From the NCBI GenBank assembly GCA_001970955.1, contig MPUH01000030.1:62001-126000 (forward strand): a DNA stretch of 64,000 nucleotides, read 5' to 3'. The DNA comes from Stentor coeruleus (lineage: Eukaryota; Ciliophora; Heterotrichea; Heterotrichida; Stentoridae). Shown here in pieces: positions 20,438-31,006 of this stretch. The first letter of the stretch is position 1. Every line of letters starts with the position of its first letter. The position numbers were made by a program, and so were the translations under genes. A model generated the notes under the pieces. That model was not told where the DNA came from. It was given only the letters and a program-made list of their open reading frames with translations, and did no database searches.

Positions 20438-20989
20438 ATGGATAAAAAAGTAAAGATTGAGAGGGTAGCTAAAAAGGAAGAAGAGCAAAAAGCTGTTAAA
20501 ATAAGCAATTCATCAGAAGAAGGGTTGGACAAGTTGGAAAGCTTAAGGCAAATTGAAAAAGCCCAGTTGGATGTAAAAATAACATAGAAAATTGCGAAGA
20601 TAAGGGGACAAATTGCTGATCAGGAATTTTTAATAGAGAAAATGCGTAAAGAAAATGAGAAGATTAAAGAGAAAGCTAAGTCTCTTGCTATAAACGCTAG
20701 GAATACTGAGTTTGAAATGGCTTTAAGACTATCTCAGATGGATGCTACAAATGATGAACAAAGAGGTTTGAATGAAATGGAAATTGATGTAAGGATTATT
20801 TAGAATATGCCTATGTTTGATATTGATGTAGATACTCCATGTTGTGTATGTAAAAAGATGATCCCTAAAGATTTTATTGTGAAATCACTCCCTTTTTGCG
20901 GGCATATAGCACATCAGCCATGTATGGATAGTTGGCTTTCAACAAATCGAGTATGCCCAGAATGTTTGATTCCAGCTTTAAGTGATTAG
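20438..20989 (+). CDS. RING-H2 protein with N-terminal coiled coil, three exons
   Basis: Exons 20438-20572, 20588-20788 and 20804-20989 give 173 residues. Residues 1-110 form a charged helix (Lys/Glu/Gln). The C-terminal 50 residues hold a RING-H2 finger: CCVCKKM, then LPFCGHIAHQPCMDSW with His-x2-His, then VCPEC. The Trp after the second Cys group is the usual E2-contact position. Members are ubiquitin E3 ligases; the substrate is unknown. Unspliced, the frame would break into three short pieces, so the two introns are essential to the model. Spacing to the upstream same-strand gene is 12 bp. Confidence 0.88.
20573..20587 (+). other. 15-nt spliceosomal intron
   Basis: GTAAAAATAACATAG in phase 0, ending in an in-frame TAG. 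A is at position 10. It separates two parts of one coiled-coil helix. Confidence 0.88.
20789..20803 (+). other. 15-nt spliceosomal intron
   Basis: GTAAGGATTATTTAG in phase 0, just before the RING finger. A is at position 10. Confidence 0.9.
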
Positions 20990-21376
20990 AATATTATATA
21001 CTAACAAATCTTCTCTTTTTTTTTTTGGTTTTATTGTAGCCAAGTTGTTGTTAGAATTTTTGGGGTAATTTAAGCTTATGAAAAATAATTTAGGGTTAAT
21101 TAGAAAATTCATATTAGGTGTGGATATTAAGATGACTATAGTATTGCTTATTATCTTTATAATTTGTGTTTTTAGTTATTTGGGGATATTAAGTGTTTTA
21201 TTTTTGATAATGGATTATAAAGAAAAAATAGTGACTATATTAAGGGTTATAATAATTATCTTATCTCACAACTCACATATAAATCATATTACATCAAAAA
21301 TACATAAATTCTACATAAACTTCATATGATAATTGCTACAAAACTACATAAAAAATATTTTCATACAAAAACATTA
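20990..21376. other. intergenic between convergent genes
   Basis: 387 bp. An 83-codon ATG frame (21078-21329) is hydrophobic and Ile-rich; it looks like chance AT-rich sequence rather than a membrane protein, and I do not call it. Confidence 0.5.
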
Positions 21377-22384
21377 TTAACTCAATTTATGTCTTCCAAT
21401 TCCAACATTGCTCATCTTACTAAGCATCCCAGCTCCAAGTTTCATATCATTATTAGTTTTGTTTTTAGGTTTATTACTATCACTAAAAATACCAATTTCA
21501 GGACTTTTAACAACTTGTAAACTCTGAAACCTAACCACATTACTTAATATAAACGGATGTTGTAAACAATACTCAGCAGTAGGTCTTTGATTAGGATCCC
21601 ATTTAAGTACACTTTGAATAAAATCTAAGGCATCATTAGAAGCATTATGGATAATTTCATTTAATGGAGTCAATATATATTGTGGAAAGATATAATTTAA
21701 TGATGAAGCAAGTCTTTGTCCATCACTCCAATCATTAGGTGTTCCAAGTACTGAACAAAGTCTATTAAGTTGGTCTATTTCATTTGTCCCTGGGAATATA
21801 GGTCGATTAAGAAAAAGTTCAGCTGTGATACATCCAACAGCAAATATGTCTACAGGCCAACTATATCTTTTTGATCGTAAAAGAACTTCAGGAGCTCGAT
21901 ACTAACGTGTGCTAACATATTCTGTATATGGTCCAGAACTACGAATTTCTCTAGCCAAACCAAAATCAGCTATTTTGGCTATAGTCTCACTCATTAGTAT
22001 ATTATCAGATTTAATATCTCTATGAAAAATCCCTGACTTATGCAAAAAACTCAACCCTGTTAATATTTGCTTTATATAATCTCGGATTTGATCTTCTGGC
22101 ATTGCTCCTTCTGTCATTAGTTGATATAAATTTTTATCACAATACTCGAAAATCAAACTTAAATCATTATTTGCCCTGACAACTTCTTTAAGTTTAATAA
22201 TATTTTGATGGGTTATTTTACGCAGCACTTTAATTTCTTGGAGTTCTAAGCATTCTTCCCAGCTGTAGAATTTTGTTTTCATTTTTTTCACAGCTACTAT
22301 TTCGTTTGAACCTTGTACTGCTGCTTTACTTACTGAACCAAAGGTACCGTCTCCGATATTTTTTATTATTCTGTATCGTTCCAT
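21377..22384 (-). CDS. MAK/ICK/MOK (RCK)-type protein kinase interrupted by one TAG
   Basis: One frame runs from ATG at 22384-22382 to TAA at 21377 with a single internal TAG at 21904-21902. It encodes about 335 positions: YRIIKNIGDGTFGSV glycine loop, AVKKMK lysine, LSFLHKSGIFHRDIKSDN, KIADFGLAREI, then GPYTEYVSTR, TAG, YRAPEVLLRS, and the CMGC C-lobe (WPVDIFAVGCITAEL, LCSVLGTPNDW). RCK kinases, which control cilium length, have STRWYRAPEVLLRS here, so the TAG replaces an invariant Trp (TGG). The TAG closes a 15-nt GT-AG block that lacks A at position 10. It may be a mutation, an assembly error, or a recent intron-like change. The neighbouring introns differ from it. Confidence 0.75.
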
Positions 22385-23488
22385 TATATTATACAAGGCG
22401 ATATCGTAAAATATAAAGTAAAAGCATTTTATATTCCTCTTAGTAAATCACTATTATAAATGCAAAATAAGTATATTAGTAAAGAAAAGTTTTATAATTT
22501 TCCCTTAAATTTACCCATCACAATATAATATGTACAAATTGTATACCTTGCTTATAAATAATATCCTTAGCACTTTTGTCAAATAGGTTTAATGAAACTT
22601 AATCTAATTTTCTTATAATAAAAATATTAAATTAATTGTTCTTAGGAATTATTAAATCAAAAACATGAGTTTATAGGACTCACTTATCTTTTTTATTTTT
22701 TTCTATCTCCATATATATTAGAAGTTTTAGTTTTCCCTTGGTAGCATGTTTAAAGCCTTTTAAAAATTACTCCAAATACTTGTTTTCTGCTCTTTTTTCA
22801 TCTTTAAAAACTTCATTTTCTTTTTACAAACGCAGGCTAGGTGGTAAAGTTTTAGCTTGTTTATTAAAGGGTTTTCAAAATAAGAAATAAACAATATGTT
22901 GACTTCATTTTACCTTTTCCCATTTTGAGATTTAGCCTGGATTTTGCCTCAATTTTTTTAAAGAGTTTTTGTTAATCACTTTTTTTAGCTAAATAGATAA
23001 TAATTCCCTTTGTAATAATCAAATACGGTATCATTGCATATGCCTTTGAGAATAACTTCTAAAAGTATGCAACTAAATTTATTGATAAATGATACCTACG
23101 TTGATCATGCTCTGCTATATTCACCCTTCGATTTCTATAACTTTAGCTTTTAGTGTTAAAGGTAATTTTTCATCAAACTCATATTAAGTTGATGAAGAAG
23201 TATGGCTATATATCACAAAGCTTGTAAAAATAATGAAACCTCTTAAAAAGTTTATTTACAATAAACTTGCATTTCTAAACTCAATTAGAATGTATTTTTT
23301 CTAGTAGTTCCAAAGCTTTCTGTATAATAATTTTATTAAAGTCATCTTCTTCCAAACCAGCAGTTTCCAATACAATTTTCTTATAATTCTGCAATATCAG
23401 TCACAACTCCTATCTAAAATTTCCTCAATTTAATCAATAAAAAATCGTAATAAATTTACGCCAAAATTATCTAATCCTATGCACATTT
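22385..23488. other. intergenic with decayed coding fragments on the minus strand
   Basis: There is no intact gene. Two minus-strand pieces look like old coding sequence: 22680-22866 (Lys/Glu-rich, with KENEVFKDEKRAENKYLE between TAA codons, ending TGA) and 23281-23398 (NYKKIVLETAGLEEDDFN leading into IIIQKALELLEKIHSN and TGA). Neither has a start. They may be remnants of one coiled-coil gene. Confidence 0.45.
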
Positions 23489-24193
23489 CTAAACACTAAG
23501 TGTGATCATTGTCTTTCCCTTCACAATTCCTTTCTGTTTTTTCTTAATTTTTTTATTTTTTTTTCTCTTCAACTCTTCAAGTTCATCTAAAATCATATTA
23601 AGATCCTTAAAAAGTGTACAAGTCTTTTTATCCATTTCCAATATTTTGCTCTTAAGCGATTTATTCTCATATTTCAACAAATCTGTGCTTGATTTTCCTG
23701 AAAGGCTTTCCAATTTTACTCGAAGAAAATTTTCTCTTTTTGTATAGTTTTTTGTTATATTTTCCAGTTCATTTTGGCTTTTTTTAAGATTGCTAAGCTC
23801 ATGTTCCATAAGCTGAAGTTCTTTAGTGTTATTCTCTTTTACTATTCTATAATTGTCTTTTAAAGATTGGGAGTATAGTTTAAACATAGAAGCTCTGAGG
23901 ACTGTAAAAAAAGCAGTTCCTCTATGAAATCGACTGTGTTTTTCGAATTTTTTATCAAGAGTGTTAAGGGTATTTATAAAAACCCTTAGATGTTGTTTTA
24001 CCGCGATGCATGGGGCAAAGATGATGCATTTCCATTTGGTTAGGTATTTAAATGATATCTGCTGTTCGAATCCTCGAATAGTTTTGAATAAGGATGTGAA
24101 GGATTTTTGCATATGCAAGAAGGCATATTGGTATTTGTAAAGAAGTTTTTGGGATTCTATGTCATTTTCTGATTTTGCGTTCGATTCTTCCAT
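23489..24193 (-). CDS. coiled-coil protein
   Basis: 234 residues, ATG at 24193-24191, stop TAG. Residues 1-110 are helical with aromatic and Cys residues (FKYLTKWKCIIFAPCI) and an Arg/His patch. Residues 120-215 form a long Leu/Glu/Lys heptad coil (LQLMEHELSNLKKSQNELEN ... KYENKSLKSKILEMD). The tail is Lys-rich (RKKNKKIKKKQKG). No known domain is visible. Confidence 0.77.
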   Translation of the reverse strand: MEESNAKSENDIESQKLLYKYQYAFLHMQKSFTSLFKTIRGFEQQISFKYLTKWKCIIFAPCIAVKQHLRVFINTLNTLDKKFEKHSRFHRGTAFFTVLRASMFKLYSQSLKDNYRIVKENNTKELQLMEHELSNLKKSQNELENITKNYTKRENFLRVKLESLSGKSSTDLLKYENKSLKSKILEMDKKTCTLFKDLNMILDELEELKRKKNKKIKKKQKGIVKGKTMITLSV

Positions 24194-24453
24194 GATTACT
24201 TATATTTCAAATATTTTTTTAATAGTAAGACCTTTTAATTTTGGCTTGGATTTATAGGAATTAATAGATATTATAGAGTAAATTATATCATGATTTTGTG
24301 ATAAACTTTTAAAGAATTTTTAAGGTTTTTATAACCAGATAAGTTTTTTTGTTTATAAAATAAGAGTTTTTACTTTTTAGGCTAAATATTTATTATTCTT
24401 ATAAGTTAGATATGAATAGACTATAAATCAACATAATCAATTATAACTTAATA

Positions 24454-25506
24454 TTAAGACTTAGCCCAACCTTTCGGTGCTGTGCTTGGACGTATCACAT
24501 TCCTGCTTTCTCCAAACCCAGGGGTACTAAAAACATGCGTAAGCCCATAACTTCTCCCAGTATTCGGTCTAGTCTTACTCTCATAATTCTTAGGGAAAAT
24601 AAGATCTTTTAACGATCTTAACACTTCATCTTTACATGCAATCATTTCAATAACTTTTCTCTTATCAACACTAGTAAAATCATTTAAACTCACATCTTGA
24701 ACAGTCTTCCCTAATGATTTCGCAGTTGTTGCGCTAGAAAGCCGGCTTGAATTTTTTCTTTTTTCAATATCTTTCTTTACTTCTTCAATACAGTCTATAA
24801 AAAAATCTTCAAGTTGGCCTTTTTCAAGAAAATAATTCGCATGAACCGCTTTTTGCATATGAATCGATTTTTTTTGTATATCGATTTGGTTTTGTAAATG
24901 CTTGATTGTGCTGAAATATTGTGATGATGGTTTTTCTTCAAGTGCTAGTTTTGGTACTGATGCTCTAGACATTTCATCTGGACGAATCCAGCTTTTTTCA
25001 CCAGAAAAATTTAGTTCGCGTTGGGATTCCATACCTTCTTTAAGATGAAGATTTTGCTTTTTGACTTGAAGAATTTGATGCTCCATGAATTTCCTATCTT
25101 CCTCGAGGATTTGGGCTTTGTTTTTCCAGATTTCCAGGTTGCGTTTGTATTCTTTGCAGATTTTGTCAAGACGCAATGCTTCGTTTCGGAACCAGTCTCG
25201 CTCTTTTTCTAGTGTTTTTAGCTCTTCGTCTCTTTTTCGCTTTAATTCATCGTCACTGACTTTTTCTTTTAGTAGTCGCATTTCTTTTTGGATGTTGTAC
25301 ATGTGCCCTTTGTAAACATTTAAAAAATCAGCTTCATGTTTTTGTAGGACCCTTCCAACATTGACATCAAGATCCTATATAAGCCTTACGCTGATGCAAT
25401 TTGATATTTGCCCGAATAGTGTGTTAATTGTATCAGCTTGAGGTATAGTAGAGTCAATTTCAGTTATCTGTCTTGTTAGAAAAGGTTTATCTTCTTTCAT
25501 ATTCAT
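24454..25506 (-). CDS. two-exon coiled-coil protein
   Basis: Exons 25506-25390 and 25374-24454 give 345 residues. The first exon (MNMKEDKPFLTRQITEIDST...) is joined across a 15-nt intron to DLDVNVGRVLQKHEADFLNV and then a Glu/Lys/Leu coiled coil (residues about 75-160). The C-terminal third is Ser/Thr/Pro-rich with two similar phrases (KTRPNTGRSYGLTHVF and NVIRPSTAPKGWAKS). Such TRP-x-TGR / RPSTAP phrases occur in ciliate cortical and axonemal proteins, but I do not recognise a family. The ZIP gene is divergent, 233 bp away. Confidence 0.8.
25375..25389 (-). other. 15-nt spliceosomal intron
   Basis: GTAAGGCTTATATAG on the minus strand, phase 0. It hides the true first exon, with an ATG at 25506. 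A is at position 10. Confidence 0.9.
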
Positions 25507-25739
25507 AATATTATAAGCATTTTACATATATGAAAAACACAAATTATGAATATCGAAATTTAAAAAAGCGTCTACTACCTTATTATTATTATATATTATA
25601 TTTTTTTTGGGATATGCATTTACTAAAACTTACTCATGATAAAAAAATTCTAAAAATAAAAAAATACAATGGATAAATTCGCAATTTGCTTATGATCAAT
25701 ACGAAAACATGTTGATTTTATTATTGCATACTTAATAAA

Positions 25740-26675
25740 ATGGATAATATCACAGCTATCAAAGTGATCTTCATCTTTGTAATGTTTGTAAGTGCAGGTA
25801 TAGCTGGAGCAGTTCCAATATTTTCAAAAAGTTTCAGGAATAACAAAAAACTCATAAGTACAGGCAATTGTTTTGCTGCAGGGATTTTCTTATTAGTTGG
25901 TATTGTTCATCTACTAAGAGACTCACAAGAAGCGTTTGTCGAAGCTATAGGAGAAGATTTACCAATAGGCTATGTTGTATCACTTGGAGGATATACACTT
26001 ATTTTGTTTATAGAAAATGTTATGTTTAATCACAATCATGAAACAGATGAGCATGATCATCACAATCATGATATAAAAAAACAATCTGAAAATAATGAAG
26101 CTAACAATGAAAATGTAACAAAACTAGAAAACAATGTTGCAATTATGATTACTACAGGAAATGCTATTATCAATAATGATATTAATACTGATCCAGATAG
26201 AGGAGATATTGTAAGTGTTTATCATGAAGAAAGTGATAATTTACCTGGCATAATTTTAACTGTTGCCCTTGTTGTACATTCAATATTTGAAGGGATTGCT
26301 GGTGGGCTACTTGATACCAAAACTAGTGTTATTAGTGTTTGTGTAGCGATTTTGATTCATAATGTTCCTGCTGCTGTTGCTTTAGGGATTAAGTTAGAAA
26401 AAGCAACACGCAAACTATCAATTTTACTTATGCTTATGTTTATTACTTCTTCCCCATTAGGAATTGCAATTGGGATTTCTTTATCAGACTTAAAGTTCCC
26501 TATAATAAAAGCGATATTTCTAAGTATTAGCGCTGGAACTTTTTTATATATTGGGTGCACAGAGATTATAGCTGAAGAGATGCATAAAAGGGAGTATCGA
26601 TTTTTGAAATTTTTTGGCTTTGTTGTTGGATTTGTTCCTTTAGCCTTTGCTTCAATTTTTATCAAAGATGAATAA
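25740..26675 (+). CDS. ZIP-family divalent metal transporter
   Basis: 311 residues. Eight hydrophobic segments are seen, with the usual long cytosolic loop between TM3 and TM4. That loop carries a His-rich metal-binding tract (HNHETDEHDHHNHD, residues about 99-112). TM4 contains HSIFEGIAGGL and TM5 contains HNVPAAVALGIKLE, the two conserved polar helices that bind zinc or iron in the pore. Size and arrangement match the SLC39A1-3 group. It probably imports zinc or iron into the cytosol from outside or from a vesicle. The start ATG at 25740 is preceded by AATAAA. Confidence 0.9.
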   Translation: MDNITAIKVIFIFVMFVSAGIAGAVPIFSKSFRNNKKLISTGNCFAAGIFLLVGIVHLLRDSQEAFVEAIGEDLPIGYVVSLGGYTLILFIENVMFNHNHETDEHDHHNHDIKKQSENNEANNENVTKLENNVAIMITTGNAIINNDINTDPDRGDIVSVYHEESDNLPGIILTVALVVHSIFEGIAGGLLDTKTSVISVCVAILIHNVPAAVALGIKLEKATRKLSILLMLMFITSSPLGIAIGISLSDLKFPIIKAIFLSISAGTFLYIGCTEIIAEEMHKREYRFLKFFGFVVGFVPLAFASIFIKDE

Positions 26676-27321
26676 ATCAATGATAATATTTAAGATTAAA
26701 ATCTTAAAAGCTTAAGGCATTAAAGCTTTTTTTTTATTAGCTTAGGGTTTAGATAAAGATTTTTGAAGTTTGAATCATGCAAATGTTATATTTATATAGA
26801 AAATAAATGCTATAGTTTTCCTATAATTATTAGGATTACTACAAAAATAATAGTCTATAATTCATCTTATAACATAATACAAGTCTTTTCTTTATCAACT
26901 TGATTAGATTTTACAAATTATTCCCTTAAAAGCATTTAATAAATTCATATTTTTCTATAAATTCTTAATCATATTCAAAATACAAAATCATTTAAAAAGC
27001 TTACGCTATTCTTTATTTGAATTCATGCTACCATTTAGTTGAAAAACCTCTTGGATCATTATATTTAATTCTTCATGAAAATAGATTAGAGCTTATTGGT
27101 CTTTACTTAGTTTTTCTAATTTAAAGGATTGACTTATCAATAATTTTAAACTATCAATTAGTTGATATAAAGATTAGATATCTTAATGATCTTTGGATGA
27201 ATATTCTTCGTTATATTTGCATATCAATAATAAAGTTCAATTTTGCTAATTAATAATGAAGTGATATTTTATAGCTAGGATTTATAGAATTCTCGCTTAG
27301 GCTCTTACTCATTTGCTATAA
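26676..27321. other. intergenic, possible fossil frame
   Basis: The 3' flank of the ZIP gene is relatively C-poor. On the minus strand 26988-27239 reads as a helical protein with five TAA or TAG codons and no start (LISQSFKLEKLSKDQ, FHEELNIMIQEVFQLNGS). It is suggestive only. Confidence 0.4.
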
Positions 27322-28260
27322 ATGGCAAAAATAGTTGTTCTTGGAACTTTGAATGCAGATTTATATGTCGAAGTGCATCGTTTACCAAAAGTTCAGGAAA
27401 CACTTCCAGCAATAAGTGGTGGTGAAATACGTCCAGGAGGTAAAGGGGCAAATACTGCAGCAGCAGCTTCACTTCTTGGTATATCAACTTATATATTAGG
27501 ACAAGTTGGATCTGATGCAGCTTCATTAATGATTTTAAATGAACTCTCATCTCGCAATGTCCACTTAGATTATTTAATTAAACTTCAAAATATACCAAGT
27601 GGTCAAGCTATAATCATACTTCAAACAGGAGGTGAAAATTCAATTATATCTATTAGAGGAGCTAATCAAGCATGGACAACATTACCTGAAACAATGAAAC
27701 AACCAATATTACAAGCTAATGCACTTATGATACAAAGAGGAATCCCGGATACTGTCAATCTTGAAGCAGCAAGTTTAGCCCATTCTAATGGAGTATTAGT
27801 TGTTATGGATGCTGGGGGAAAGAATGGGCCAATTAGCGATGAATTATTAAGCAATATAGACATCCTTTCACCTAATTCAATAGAAATTGAAGAATTAACA
27901 GGTATTGCAGGGGATATTGAAGCTGCAGCTTTAGTGCTTATAAATAGAGGGATAAAGCATGTTGTGGTTAAAATGTCAAAAGAAGGATCTTTATATATTG
28001 GTCAACATGGAAGATATAAACAGGATATTTTTACTGTATGTGATATACCAGTTGTTGATACTACTGGGGCTGGGGATTGCTTTACAGCAGCATTAGTAGC
28101 AAGACTTGTAGAAATTGGTAATCTAGAATTTGATGCTTTTAAGGAAGCAATGCACTTTGCATCAGTTGCTGCGTTTTTAAGTGTAACAAAAAAAGGAGCT
28201 ATGGAATCTATGCCAACAAGAGAACAAGTGAATAGATATTTGGGTTTTAAAGGTCCTTAA
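27322..28260 (+). CDS. RBKS: ribokinase (PfkB family)
   Basis: 312 residues, ATG at 27322 in the context CTATAAATGG. The N-terminus VVLGTLNADLYVEVHRLPK, the substrate-binding GGKGANTAAAASLLG (residues 39-53), the mid-domain DAGGKNGPISDELLSNID and LSPNSIEIEELTG, and the catalytic signature DTTGAGDCFTAAL (residues about 246-258, Asp as base) are intact. The enzyme phosphorylates D-ribose at O5 with ATP, feeding the pentose phosphate pathway and nucleotide synthesis. No targeting signal, so cytosolic. A related sugar substrate cannot be excluded. Confidence 0.92.
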   Translation: MAKIVVLGTLNADLYVEVHRLPKVQETLPAISGGEIRPGGKGANTAAAASLLGISTYILGQVGSDAASLMILNELSSRNVHLDYLIKLQNIPSGQAIIILQTGGENSIISIRGANQAWTTLPETMKQPILQANALMIQRGIPDTVNLEAASLAHSNGVLVVMDAGGKNGPISDELLSNIDILSPNSIEIEELTGIAGDIEAAALVLINRGIKHVVVKMSKEGSLYIGQHGRYKQDIFTVCDIPVVDTTGAGDCFTAALVARLVEIGNLEFDAFKEAMHFASVAAFLSVTKKGAMESMPTREQVNRYLGFKGP

Positions 28261-28551
28261 GGCTAAAATAAATTGTTTTAACATGCTGTAATTGATATTT
28301 AGATATGATAATATGAAAACTACATTAATATGTATAAATATTCTTACTTTTGATAATAAAGTAAAGTTCATAATATTATAAAATAAACTTACACTGTAAA
28401 TATATATCAACTTTATGATATTAATACTTCTAACAATATATAAAATAAAAATAACACAGAATCTATCTAGATATGACAATAAAAAATCTAAATTTTTATT
28501 TTAATAATGGTATTTACTTTTTATCATTCTAAAGTAAAATAGTTTTACTTT

Positions 28552-30009
28552 TCAGTAAATGCAGCAGCTTTGGTCATTCGACTTGCTTTTCATTGTAAAG
28601 CTAAACCTGTCACGAGCTAATAAAATATCATTTTTATTCAAAAACTCAGGAAACATATCTCTAGGTGTCAAACATTCTTCAGGAAAATTATTCTGTGTCA
28701 GTAATGGTATTTCTGGCAAAGTCATAATCGGCAACTTTCTAGTTTCTTTTCCTTTATCCTGAATATCAGAAGAATCTATATTATCAATATTTTCACACGT
28801 TTTAACTCTTTTTTTATCTTTTTTTCTACGCTTGTTTTTCATTTTCTTAATAAGATTTCCTTTAATTTTATCATTTTCCCCTTGAACATCACAAAAAATG
28901 TTTTTTGCAGCATTTGGGTTTATCTCAGAAAGACTTTCTATATCAATAACCACCTGTGTGACTTCAACATTTTCACTTTTCTGCTTTCTTTTTTCAGAAA
29001 CTGCATGAGCTAAAGCTTTGCGGCTTTTTTTCAAATCATTAATATTAACTCTAGTATCGCGACGTTTTGATACAAACTCAGCGCCATCATTTTTTATATG
29101 TAAAAAAGTTTTCCCCCCATCAGACACAACAAAACACTTCACTTCATTAAACCTTTCAGGATGTAAAAACCAGTCAAAATTCATATAGTTTTTTTCTAAG
29201 ATGGTATATTTCAAAAACATATTTTTCAGATAAGCATAATTTGGAGTTTGCTCGTAAAGAAGTCTTCTACTGTATTTAAATAAAGTTTCGAACTCAGAAG
29301 GCAAATCTCTAAAAAGTGTATCACGGTTTATGTTAACTTTTTGGTTTAAGATCATTTTCCATTTCTTAAACCCTTGAATAGAAGGATCAGTCTTCCAAGG
29401 AAGCTCTCCTTTTAATAAATAAAGCAGTGAGTAACATAAGGATTCTAAGTCATCTCGGCGACTTTGTTTAAAACCCATATGATTATTGATTGATGCAAAA
29501 GTGACACTGCCTTTAAATCTACAGCGAGTTTTAAAAGCTTTATGAGAACCGTCAGTTCGATAAAACGAAGCCATACCATAGTCAACTAAGTAAATATGCG
29601 TTTTATCATACGAAAGTAGAAATTGAGAAGGTTTAATATCTCGATGAATTATATCAGAATTATGCATATCTTCTATCCTGTTAAGAAGGTCTATACTAAT
29701 AGCTGATATTGATTGAAGACTTAAAAGACTTTTTGCATTTTTATAGTCGAGATTTTTTCCTAGTAATTCCATTACGATGTAGTCAAAGTCATCTAGTATT
29801 CCGTATTCATAAACACGCATAAAATATTTTAGTTGGCAGAGCTTTCGTAAGATTTTATATTCTTTTTTTAGGCTTTCTCGATCAGAACTTGCTTTGATCG
29901 CGTAGTTTATGAGAGTTTTAGACTCGCGGCCTATATAAACTTGTCCAAAACCCCCATAACCTAGGGTGCCGAAGATTGTGTAAGGGCCTATTTTTTTCGG
30001 ATACTCCAT
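28552..30009 (-). CDS. casein kinase 1-like protein kinase with a DYG motif
   Basis: 485 residues. The N-terminal 290 residues are a CK1-type kinase domain: GTLGYGGFGQVYIG, AIKASS, DIIHRDIKPSQFLL, IYLVDYGMASFY, then FASINNHMGFKQSRRDDLES, the CK1 hallmark in place of APE. The DFG motif is DYG, as in vaccinia-related kinases and some divergent CK1 members. Residues 300-485 are basic and disordered. The C-terminus is QSCCIY, a Cys pair that could be lipidated. Ciliates have many CK1 paralogs; the substrate is unknown. Confidence 0.9.
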   Translation of the reverse strand: MEYPKKIGPYTIFGTLGYGGFGQVYIGRESKTLINYAIKASSDRESLKKEYKILRKLCQLKYFMRVYEYGILDDFDYIVMELLGKNLDYKNAKSLLSLQSISAISIDLLNRIEDMHNSDIIHRDIKPSQFLLSYDKTHIYLVDYGMASFYRTDGSHKAFKTRCRFKGSVTFASINNHMGFKQSRRDDLESLCYSLLYLLKGELPWKTDPSIQGFKKWKMILNQKVNINRDTLFRDLPSEFETLFKYSRRLLYEQTPNYAYLKNMFLKYTILEKNYMNFDWFLHPERFNEVKCFVVSDGGKTFLHIKNDGAEFVSKRRDTRVNINDLKKSRKALAHAVSEKRKQKSENVEVTQVVIDIESLSEINPNAAKNIFCDVQGENDKIKGNLIKKMKNKRRKKDKKRVKTCENIDNIDSSDIQDKGKETRKLPIMTLPEIPLLTQNNFPEECLTPRDMFPEFLNKNDILLARDRFSFTMKSKSNDQSCCIY

Positions 30010-31006
30010 TTTAGATGTAGTTTAAGATAATATTTTAAGTTTATATTAAATAATATCAGAATACTTAAGCTTCCTTATTTTTAGTGGTTTTATCTGGAAT
30101 CTTATTGATTTTCTTACAAACATTAAAAATATAATTGAAACCATTTAATTTATGTCATAACTATTAAATAATCAAAAATCTCGCTATCAAAAATAAAGGA
30201 ATTCGCCCCTAAAAAATATTATGCTAAATTTTGCAATTTTGCTTGAATATTATATAATTAATACAACATTAATCACTTACAACTTAAAAACGGCTAAGAA
30301 ATTCAAAGTACTTAAAAATGATAAAATAAAATTTATATGCTAATAAAAAAAATACTAATAGACTATATCAAGAATTGTATTATAGCTATATAGTAATTAG
30401 TAGATATAGCTATATAGTAATTAGTAGATTATAGGAAAGACAACTGAATTATTAGTTTAGAAATAAATAATTGGAAAACACAAACATGACTATTAGTAAT
30501 AAAATTTTATAATAAATTTTGATAAAGAGTTTAAAAATATTTCGTTTTTCGTGTTATAAAATAAGGTAAAACTGCATGATTTTGTATTTTTTTAAAAATA
30601 TTTGCAAGATATGCTTTGTTTGATAGATTATTTTATAAACTGTAATTAATTAAGTATTTTTAGTGATTTTTAATTCAGTCATTTTAAATTAAAAAGATTT
30701 TTTATTAAGGAAGTTGTGAAGGGTCTCGCAAAAAGTAAAGAAATATTGTTAGAATGCTAAAATGATTTTCATAATCAGTATTATTGTAGTATGATATACC
30801 ATTAACAAACTACGGGAATCACAAGCAAGCATGATATCTTTTGGTTTTTCAATTTTCCTGAAAAATGATTATATATTCCAAACGTCTTTTACTGAATCCA
30901 TACTAGGCTAATTTATTATACCCGCCCAAACCTTTAAAAATAATAAAATCTGAATATTTCAAACACTTCCTCTCTACAATTCCTTAAACTTAGCAAAAAT
31001 TATTTA
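30010..31006. other. intergenic with a short tandem repeat
   Basis: 997 bp AT-rich spacer between two minus-strand genes. It contains a 24-nt direct duplication at 30381-30428. Nothing else is recognised. Confidence 0.5.
30381..30428. repeat. 24-nt unit in two perfect tandem copies
   Basis: The unit begins TATAGCTATATAGTAATTAG and is repeated exactly, 30381-30404 and 30405-30428. The unit contains a TATAGCTATA palindrome. It is a recent slippage or duplication event. Confidence 0.9.

Noticed and set aside
21078-21329. 83-codon hydrophobic frame
   Set aside because: Ile-rich chance frame in a 3' spacer; no basic flank or motif.
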